IMG/VR virus record: IMGVR_UViG_3300034062_000826
Coordinates: 1 to 20,028 of that record
From: a virus
Length of the DNA stretch: 20,028 nucleotides
Direction: 5' to 3' (one strand)
Shown: positions 15,093 to 20,028 of the stretch, piece after piece
Layout: each line of letters opens with the position of its first letter
Numbering within the stretch: position 1 is the stretch's first letter
The notes under the pieces: generated by a model
What the model saw: the letters and a program-made list of their open reading frames with translations, nothing else
The model's database searches: none
What the model was told of the DNA's origin: nothing
Translations under genes and position numbers: made by a program

Positions 15093-16204
15093 GGCGCGCA
15101 GTCCATCACAGCCGCTACGAACTGCGTTGCCGTTTCAGCGTCAAGGCCGTTTCCGTAGGCGCGCAGTCGTCCCACGCGGCTGGCAGCCGCATCAGCCAGC
15201 GGGAATGTGCCGGGTTCAACCGGCCTCCACTTGTCATCCCGGCAGTAGAGCCAGTCAGCAGCGTCCCGTCCCAGCATAGGCGCATGGGGCCGGTCGTCGC
15301 CATTTCCGCCAGCCCCCGCACAATCCCACCCATCAGCGGTTCGCCCTTCCGGTCGCCGCTTCTGCTGGACTGCCCGCCCGTCATGGTGTTCGGCGTCGGC
15401 CAGCCCGCTAACACTGCTCCGTGGTTCAGCGTAATATTCTTCGTTGCAAAGTTTTGAGATGGTTGGCGAACGCTGTCGTTGGTGGTCGGCGTCGGCCAGC
15501 CCGCCAGATAGGTCGCTGTTGATGGCAGATCGTCCAGCCGTCCCTTCCTCGCAATTTCCGCTTCGCAGCCTTCCGCCGTCCTCGACCCCTTGTCGCCGTC
15601 CGTCGAGCGGGGTGTTGGCCAGCCCGCTAGTTCCACTGCGTTCGGCAGTTCCGACACTTTGTGCGCGGCTTTGCCCGCCCGTCCTCTGGCGTCCGCTGCC
15701 AACGGTGTCGGCCACCCCCGTGAAATAAAGTCGCTGCCGGATGTGCGCGCCGCCGAACCCCGCAGCGCACAAATCTGCCGCCCCAAAGGCGTAGCCCGCG
15801 CTTTCCATGTCAGTTGATACAAGATCGAGCCAATCGAGCGCGCTTGCAACCTGTTCGCCAAGGACGATTGCAGGGTGGCACTGGCGGATGAGATTGAACC
15901 AGGTGGGCCAGAGATGGCGCTCGTCAGCGAAGCCTTCCTGCTTGCCTGCGGCGCTAAACGGCTGGCAAGGGCAACTGCCCGTCCAGACGGGCCGGTCGTC
16001 GGCCCATCCGGCTTGGCGCAGGGCGTGGCCCCAGACGCCGATTCCTGCGAAGAAGTGACACTGGTCGAAACCAAGAAGGTCATCAGGTTGAATTTCTGTG
16101 ATACTGCGCTCATCAACTTCACCTTTCGCCAAGTGTCCTGCCGCGATCAGGTTCCTGAGCCATTGCGCGGCGTATGGGTCTATCTCATTGTAGTATACTG
16201 TCAT
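15089..16204 (-). CDS. DNA cytosine-C5 methyltransferase
   Basis: This 371-residue enzyme would transfer methyl from SAM to C5 of cytosine. Motif I is HFFAGIGVWGHALRQAG (50-66). Motif IV is GSCPCQPFSAAG (76-87), with Cys80 as nucleophile. Motif VI is LGEQV (115-119), where the usual ENV is EQV. Motif VIII is IRQRLYF (155-161), and motifs IX/X lie near RVGRLRAYGNGLDAETA (343-359). Between VIII and IX, where target recognition sits, are four repeats: VADT, LANT, LADAD and LADAE (164-272). The open frame reaches 16345, but ATG 16204 is chosen because it overlaps the VRR-NUC stop (ATGA) and leaves a family-like N-terminus. It probably protects phage DNA from host restriction. A long ORF in another frame lies inside it. 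Confidence 0.88.
   Translation of the reverse strand: MTVYYNEIDPYAAQWLRNLIAAGHLAKGEVDERSITEIQPDDLLGFDQCHFFAGIGVWGHALRQAGWADDRPVWTGSCPCQPFSAAGKQEGFADERHLWPTWFNLIRQCHPAIVLGEQVASALDWLDLVSTDMESAGYAFGAADLCAAGFGGAHIRQRLYFTGVADTVGSGRQRTGGQSRAQSVGTAERSGTSGLANTPLDGRRQGVEDGGRLRSGNCEEGTAGRSAINSDLSGGLADADHQRQRSPTISKLCNEEYYAEPRSSVSGLADAEHHDGRAVQQKRRPEGRTADGWDCAGAGGNGDDRPHAPMLGRDAADWLYCRDDKWRPVEPGTFPLADAAASRVGRLRAYGNGLDAETATQFVAAVMDCAP
15115..16113 (-). CDS. overlapping out-of-frame ORF inside the methyltransferase gene, GWPTP-repeat protein (tentative)
   Basis: On the same strand as the methyltransferase but in another frame, about 1 kb is open without a stop. It could start at ATG 16113, with AAAGG 8 bases upstream at 16126-16122, or at GTG 16122; TAG is at 15115-15117. 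Numbered from the GTG, the 335-residue product has SILYQLTWKARATPLGRQIC (99-118), four GWPTP repeats (136, 167, 208, 240) and a distinctive end, RLNPAHSRWLMRLPAAWDDC (301-320). From memory, sequences with GWPTP repeats and an 'NPxxSRWLMGxP' end are common in phage annotations; I cannot check this here. It may be a real overprinted gene or a by-product of repeats under selection in the methyltransferase frame. Confidence 0.35.
   Translation of the reverse strand: MSAVSQKFNLMTFLVSTSVTSSQESASGATPCAKPDGPTTGPSGRAVALASRLAPQASRKASLTSAISGPPGSISSASATLQSSLANRLQARSIGSILYQLTWKARATPLGRQICALRGSAARTSGSDFISRGWPTPLAADARGRAGKAAHKVSELPNAVELAGWPTPRSTDGDKGSRTAEGCEAEIARKGRLDDLPSTATYLAGWPTPTTNDSVRQPSQNFATKNITLNHGAVLAGWPTPNTMTGGQSSRSGDRKGEPLMGGIVRGLAEMATTGPMRLCWDGTLLTGSTAGMTSGGRLNPAHSRWLMRLPAAWDDCAPTETALTLKRQRSS
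15392..15720 (-). repeat. four dispersed copies of a 17-base repeat in the methyltransferase recognition region
   Basis: On the + strand, GGCGTCGGCCAGCCCGC occurs exactly at 15392-15408 and 15488-15504. Close variants are at 15611-15627 (GGTGTTGGCCAGCCCGC) and 15704-15720 (GGTGTCGGCCACCCCCG). The start-to-start distances are 96, 123 and 93, all multiples of three, so each copy keeps the same phase. Read on the minus strand it gives GLADA-type residues in the methyltransferase frame and GWPTP in the alternative frame. The sequence between copies is not repeated. Confidence 0.9.
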
Positions 16205-16476
16205 TTTATTTTCCTTTCCCAATCGTCCACGTCCTCTTTCGACCACAGCAATGCGTAATTCTGGTTCATCTCGGCCATGTTTTCGGCAAATATCTCTTGC
16301 AGCGGCGACAGCCGCCCGCCGGGCTTCTTCATTTCCACGAACCACGTCTGGCCGTTCGGCAGGCAGGCGATGCGGTCAGCCACGCCCCGCTGCGTCACGC
16401 TGCGGAACTTGTAACTGTACCCGCCCAGCGCCTTCACGCGCTTCACGAAGTAGGCTTCGATCTCTTTCTCGGTCAT
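16201..16476 (-). CDS. VRR-NUC domain nuclease
   Basis: This 91-residue stand-alone VRR-NUC protein belongs to the PD-(D/E)XK nuclease fold. Key residues visible are Glu5 in the first helix, GVADRI (31-36, Asp34), VEMKKPGG (47-54; Glu48 and Lys50 form the ExK core) and Gln60 in SPLQ. In phages such proteins act as structure-specific or Holliday-junction-type nucleases and are often encoded next to SNF2-like helicases. Here the methyltransferase gene lies between the two. ATG 16476 has AGGAT 6 bases upstream. The stop overlaps the methyltransferase ATG. It is the first gene after the terminator, so it probably opens its own transcription unit. Confidence 0.85.
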   Translation of the reverse strand: MTEKEIEAYFVKRVKALGGYSYKFRSVTQRGVADRIACLPNGQTWFVEMKKPGGRLSPLQEIFAENMAEMNQNYALLWSKEDVDDWERKIK

Positions 16477-16482
16477 GGCGCT

Positions 16483-16511
16483 ATCCTATGGGTGCAAACA
16501 TTCTGTTGCAA
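16483..16511 (-). promoter_or_regulatory. weak candidate promoter for the VRR-NUC operon
   Basis: On the minus strand TTGCAA (16511-16506) and TAGGAT (16488-16483) are separated by exactly 17 bases, each matching 4 of 6 consensus positions. A start point would fall at or next to the VRR-NUC ATG at 16476, giving a nearly leaderless message, and the same AGGAT could simply be the ribosome site. The only reason to take it seriously is that a strong terminator lies just upstream, so a new start or read-through is needed. Confidence 0.2.
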
Positions 16512-16526
16512 GGGCCAAGCAAAAAG

Positions 16527-16560
16527 AAACCCCCGGCGCAGTGAGGCGCGCCGGGGGTTT
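16527..16560 (-). terminator. rho-independent terminator after the primase-helicase gene
   Basis: A perfect 13-base stem (16527-16539 pairing with 16548-16560, core CCCCCGGCGC) encloses an 8-base loop. In the minus-strand direction the stem is followed by TTTCTTTTT, the expected U-rich tract; on the plus strand only three T follow, so termination should be mainly for minus-strand transcripts. It lies 7 bases beyond the primase-helicase stop and about 50 bases before the VRR-NUC start. Confidence 0.9.
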
Positions 16561-16566
16561 CCGTCA

Positions 16567-18939
16567 TCAACCGCGCTGGTTTGGGGTGCGCTGTTGATGA
16601 ATCCCTACCACCTTCGCCCCGGTGGTATCAATGTTTTCTACCATCCGGCGAAGGTCGGATTTGGTATGAACTCTGGCAATCTCCGGGGCTGCGAAGATAT
16701 GCCGCTTGGTGTGGAAGTCAGCCGACCCCAGACGCCCGCAGTCCGTCCAACCGGCTTCCTTGAAGGCGTGCAGCAGTGCAGCCTGCGGCACTTTGACACC
16801 CGCAGGAACCTTACCCTCTGTGACCAAAAGATCACACAGCTTGTGGAACGGCCCGCCGACAACGCCCGACGCAAACGGCCCCACGCGCAGGCGCATCATA
16901 TCGACCAAGTAGCTCTCGGCTACACTCATGCCCTGCTCGACCATGTTCAGCTTCCACTCGGTCACCGGCGGCGCAGCGGCAGCGCCGAACGCCGACACGT
17001 CGCGCAGATGCAACCAAGCCGCGATCTTCTCGTAGCCGCCGGCCTTGTACCAATCCCACAGCGCGTCTGCCTCTGGCTTGGTCATCCGCGGTGCGCGCGA
17101 CCACACGCAGAACCAGCGGCGATCCTGCGTCGGCAGCGTGATCGGCAGCGGGTCGTTTGTGAACGCCACCACCTGAACCCGGTTCAGCATCTCGTAAGGG
17201 TGCAGGCCCTTGCGGTTGATCAGCAGCGTCTCTGGCGGCGCGGCGATGATCGGCTTGAGCTTGTTGGCCAACGCCCGGCGCTCCTTCGCCTCCGGTTCGC
17301 GCAGTTCGTTCAGGATCAGAACTTCAGCCTCCAGGTTGTACCCCCACTGGCTGTTGATCTCGCCCGTCTCAATGATCGACCGGTTGTGCTGGTGCTTGCC
17401 GCCGATGGCCCACAGGAACGGCGCCCACATGGTGTCCTTGCCGCTGCCTTCGTCGCCGCCGTGCAGCACCGCGTGGTTGATCTTCACGTTCGGGTGTTGA
17501 ACCTTGTACGCCATCACGTCGAAGATATGCTCCAGTTCGGACGGCTCCTCGATCAGACTGCGGCAGTGATCCAGCCACGGCGCGATCTGCGCGTCACTGA
17601 CTGACGCCGTGGCGCTCATGTCGGGGCGGGCATTGACCCAGCGGTTGCCGTAGACCAGCCCATCGCGCGCCACTAGCACCTCCTCGCCGGCGGCGTAGGT
17701 TATGCCGGTCAGCGCCTTCGCACCAAACTCCTGTCGGCGCTCGTCGTAGTAGACCGACGCGGCAACTTGCCGCTTGTTGTTGTGGATCGACCGGCAATCG
17801 ACGTGGCGGAACAGCGCGTTGAACACCTGACGCGGCACTTCTTGGCGCGTCACCATGTCGAAATAGCTGTCGTCGGACTGCACGTAGGCGAACCGGTCGA
17901 ACCACTCGGTCTTGGTCAGCCGCCCGGCCTCCTTGCGCTCCACCTCCTTGACGGTGATGGCGGCCTGATCCGGGAACGCTTCGGTTGGCGAGATTTTCTC
18001 GGCCATCAGCCTCATGCGTTCGGCGATCAGTTCGTCGCGCAGCCCTGGCGTCACGGTCGGGCCGCCGTTGTCCGACACCCACTTCAGGAACGTCGTGCTG
18101 GTGAGGTCTTGGCAGTGGCCGTGATAGCAGCAGTAGGAGCGATCCAGCGGCTTGTAGCGGCCCTCAATGCTGCCGTCCGAATGCGCGGCATGGTTGGGGC
18201 AGACGACGCCGCACCAGCCCTCGTTGTTGACCCGCGACAGCACCATGCTGTTGTCCGACAGCCACGCCAGCACGTTGTCTTGGCCGGTGTCGCGTATCTT
18301 GATGCTCTTGATCTCAGCGGTGTCCGATTCGGGCGGCACAACGCCCAGCGCCGCGCACACTTCGTCCAGCGTGTACTCGCGGTCACGGTGGAACTCGACC
18401 AGCCGCGCCTCGAAGTTGCCCCTGCCCCGCTTCAGGTTGACGCTGCCGGGGATGCGGCAGTTGCGGACGGCGTTGGTTGCGCCTGGGTCAGTGTAGCCCG
18501 CATCCGCAATGGCGGTGATGGCCGCGGTGAAGTCTGCCTTGGACGGCTGTTCGCTGAAGGCGTAGCCCCACTGGAACGACCCTTCGGACGTTTCCATAAT
18601 CCACGTCGGAGCCAGCGGCGGCTCCTTGGACTTGGTGCCGATGTCGTCCAGCATCATGAACAGGACATACTCGACGTTCTCTGACTTGGCCGATGGCTTG
18701 CCATCCACGAAGCGGTCAACGATGAACGACCCGGTGTTGACGTACCATGCGTCGCCCGGCTTGATGTTGGCCTTGGCCGGCAGGAACGACGGGAAGGTCG
18801 CCTTCGGCGCCCCATCGCCGTGGTAGACCATCTCGCCGCCGACCAGCGTTGGCTTCTGCTTCAGCAGCAGCGCCGTCTCGCCCGTCTCGAACGCCAGCTT
18901 AGTGACGTATTCGATAAACTTGATGCGATCCTCACTCAT
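16567..18939 (-). CDS. primase-helicase: RepB/PrimPol-like primase domain, zinc-finger-like segment, SF3 helicase
   Basis: This 790-residue replication protein has several parts. Residues about 60-185 resemble RepB/AEP-type primases: YVLFMMLDDIGTK (91-103, candidate acidic metal site), METSEGSFQWGY (115-126) and RNCRIPGSVNLK (159-170). Residues 243-276 hold Cys/His pairs (CGVVCPNHAAH, then CCYHGHC) that could bind zinc. Residues about 470-620 form a superfamily 3 (DUF5906-like) helicase: Walker A HGGDEGSGKDT (493-503), acidic LILNELREPE (541-550), VQVVAFTNDPLPI (588-600, sensor Asn) and QDRRW (605-609). It would make primers and unwind DNA for the polymerase encoded just upstream. TAGGAG overlapping the polymerase stop is the ribosome site, 8 bases before ATG 18939. 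The gene ends at a strong terminator. Confidence 0.8.
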   Translation of the reverse strand: MSEDRIKFIEYVTKLAFETGETALLLKQKPTLVGGEMVYHGDGAPKATFPSFLPAKANIKPGDAWYVNTGSFIVDRFVDGKPSAKSENVEYVLFMMLDDIGTKSKEPPLAPTWIMETSEGSFQWGYAFSEQPSKADFTAAITAIADAGYTDPGATNAVRNCRIPGSVNLKRGRGNFEARLVEFHRDREYTLDEVCAALGVVPPESDTAEIKSIKIRDTGQDNVLAWLSDNSMVLSRVNNEGWCGVVCPNHAAHSDGSIEGRYKPLDRSYCCYHGHCQDLTSTTFLKWVSDNGGPTVTPGLRDELIAERMRLMAEKISPTEAFPDQAAITVKEVERKEAGRLTKTEWFDRFAYVQSDDSYFDMVTRQEVPRQVFNALFRHVDCRSIHNNKRQVAASVYYDERRQEFGAKALTGITYAAGEEVLVARDGLVYGNRWVNARPDMSATASVSDAQIAPWLDHCRSLIEEPSELEHIFDVMAYKVQHPNVKINHAVLHGGDEGSGKDTMWAPFLWAIGGKHQHNRSIIETGEINSQWGYNLEAEVLILNELREPEAKERRALANKLKPIIAAPPETLLINRKGLHPYEMLNRVQVVAFTNDPLPITLPTQDRRWFCVWSRAPRMTKPEADALWDWYKAGGYEKIAAWLHLRDVSAFGAAAAPPVTEWKLNMVEQGMSVAESYLVDMMRLRVGPFASGVVGGPFHKLCDLLVTEGKVPAGVKVPQAALLHAFKEAGWTDCGRLGSADFHTKRHIFAAPEIARVHTKSDLRRMVENIDTTGAKVVGIHQQRTPNQRG

Positions 18940-18949
18940 CGCAGTACTC

Positions 18950-20028
18950 CTATTTTCCGTATCGTTGCATGATAGCCACTTCCGCGTTCAGCGGCAGGCC
19001 AGCGGCCCAGAGCGGCGGTGTACACATGATCTTGACCAGCGCGGCAGCGGCGTCCTCGGCGGTGCTGGCGTCTGTCTCCAGCACGATTTCGTCGTGGACG
19101 TGCAGCACTACGTCGAATCCTTCTTCCTCCAACCGCCGCAGCGCGTGCCGCAGCAGATCGTTGGCGATGGCCTGTGTGATGTTTTCGCAGGCCAGACCGC
19201 GCCACAGGCGGGCGCGGGGCCATTCCTTTGCGTCAGCGGCGGGCTTCCACGCCGCCTTGGCGTATGTGATGTTGCCCTCCTCATCGAAGCGGGCGAACGG
19301 GTAGCATAGCACACGGCCTGACGGCAGGGCATACCAAAGATGCTGCTTGTCGAACAAATATGTCACGCGCCCGGCGCTGATCTCTTTGCCTGGGTGGCGC
19401 ATGGCGCCGGTGTACGCCCGCTCCAGCGCCGTCCAGTAGTTGACCGACCACGGGTTCGCCCGTCGCCAGCCGTCCACCATCTTGCGGCTGTCGCTCTCGG
19501 TCAGGATGACGTTGTAGATGCGGCCCATGCTGGCGAAGGCACCCACGCCGCCGGCAAAGCCGCAGGCCAACTCCTGCACCTTGCCGATCTGGCGCTGATC
19601 CTTGTCCACGTCGTCATAGCGGACGTGGAAGGTCGCTGCGGCGTTGTGCTTGTACACGTCCTCGCCGCGCGCGAAGATGCCCAACTTCTCGGCGCCGCTG
19701 TTGGTGTTCGACGCCCAGGGCGTCACCCGCGCCTCAATGGCGGCCCAATCGGCCACCACCAGCCGCTTGCCTTCAGGGGCCATCAGCGCCGGGCGCAGCA
19801 TCCCCTTCAGCACGTCCGTGATCCGGCGTCCGAACTGCGGCACGATCTTGTGACCGCGCACCATCGCTTGCCGTGCTAGTGCAGGGTCTGCGGCACATCG
19901 CCGTGGGAAATTATGAACTTGCAGTCCAAATGATGAAGCGCGGCCTGTAGCACTACCTCCAGCGAATACGAACGCTCCTCTAACTCGTTGATCCTCATCG
20001 TCTGAGAGCGCAGCCGCGCGCGCAAACT
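18950..20028 (-). CDS. family A DNA polymerase, C-terminal part (5' end outside window)
   Basis: The frame is open from the window edge to TAG at 18950-18952, about 359 residues; the internal ATG at 19864 is not the true start, because upstream codons encode FAGGSATGRASSFGLQ and HNFPR, the conserved TGR..N.PR region of PolA enzymes. Motif A is VVADWAAIEAR (Asp39 counted from Met at 19864). Motif B is RQIGKVQELACGFAGG (91-106). Motif C is VHDEIVLE with the catalytic Asp. It replicates phage DNA together with the primase-helicase 10 bases downstream. In motif B the residue aligned with E. coli Phe762 is Leu (codon at 19570-19568). Any exonuclease domain would lie outside the window. Confidence 0.88.
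   Translation of the reverse strand, partial: FARAAALSDDEDQRVRGAFVFAGGSATGRASSFGLQVHNFPRRCAADPALARQAMVRGHKIVPQFGRRITDVLKGMLRPALMAPEGKRLVVADWAAIEARVTPWASNTNSGAEKLGIFARGEDVYKHNAAATFHVRYDDVDKDQRQIGKVQELACGFAGGVGAFASMGRIYNVILTESDSRKMVDGWRRANPWSVNYWTALERAYTGAMRHPGKEISAGRVTYLFDKQHLWYALPSGRVLCYPFARFDEEGNITYAKAAWKPAADAKEWPRARLWRGLACENITQAIANDLLRHALRRLEEEGFDVVLHVHDEIVLETDASTAEDAAAALVKIMCTPPLWAAGLPLNAEVAIMQRYGK

Noticed and set aside
16205-16345. Upstream extension of the methyltransferase to an earlier start
   Set aside because: It would overlap the VRR-NUC gene by about 140 bases; the ATG at 16204 overlaps the VRR-NUC stop and fits the family start.
16174-17604. 476-residue open frame on the plus strand opposite the primase-helicase
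   Set aside because: It crosses the terminator and several minus-strand genes, has shadow-like composition and has no plausible neighbour on the plus strand.
17767-18684. 305-residue plus-strand frame
   Set aside because: Antisense shadow of the primase-helicase gene; no recognisable motif.
1-20028. tRNA genes, CRISPR array, integrase or attachment sites
   Set aside because: No cloverleaf-like sequence, regular spacer-repeat array, recombinase motif or att-like repeat was seen on reading; the only dispersed repeat is the coding one in the methyltransferase.

Overview
The window is about 20 kb of a tailed-phage (Caudoviricetes) genome, or of an integrated copy of one. Genes are packed almost end to end, with many 1-4 base stop/start overlaps, and no stretch longer than about 100 bases lacks a gene. 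The gene set and order resemble the P22-type short-tailed (podovirus) plan: a P22 gp4-like connector end, a gp10-like stabilisation protein, then fibres, then three ejection-type proteins that get longer in turn. The DNA is GC-rich and fits a proteobacterial host. No gene here identifies the host. No integrase, repressor, tRNA, rRNA, IS element or CRISPR array was seen.

Positions 1-13438 (+ strand) hold virion and lysis genes. In order they are: the end of a gp4-like tail accessory protein; a beta-helix tailspike-like protein; gp10-like; a 241-residue structural protein; a tail fibre; two small structural-type proteins; a cupin-SET fusion; a gp7-like ejection protein; a 544-residue virion protein with a P5-like (putative peptidoglycan-active) domain; and an 814-residue internal protein. 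A GTG-initiated 55-residue membrane protein and an HTH-metallophosphoesterase follow. The lysis cassette is an M15 peptidase endolysin, a small holin-like protein and an overlapping i-spanin/o-spanin pair.

Positions 13380-20028 (- strand, read right to left) hold replication and DNA-processing genes: a family A DNA polymerase (5' end outside the window), a primase-SF3 helicase, a strong terminator, then a coupled set of VRR-NUC nuclease, cytosine-C5 methyltransferase, SNF2-like helicase, a 63-residue protein and a DUF3310 protein. The two halves converge tail to tail with a 59-base antisense overlap between the o-spanin and DUF3310 genes.

The observation most worth following is inside the methyltransferase gene. 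An uninterrupted same-strand ORF of about 332 codons in another frame has its own Shine-Dalgarno-like site, four GWPTP repeats and a distinctive C-terminus. The DNA under these is a 17-base repeat that reads GLADA in the methyltransferase frame. Also notable are the cupin-SET fusion among the virion genes and a leucine at the position of E. coli Pol I Phe762 in the polymerase.
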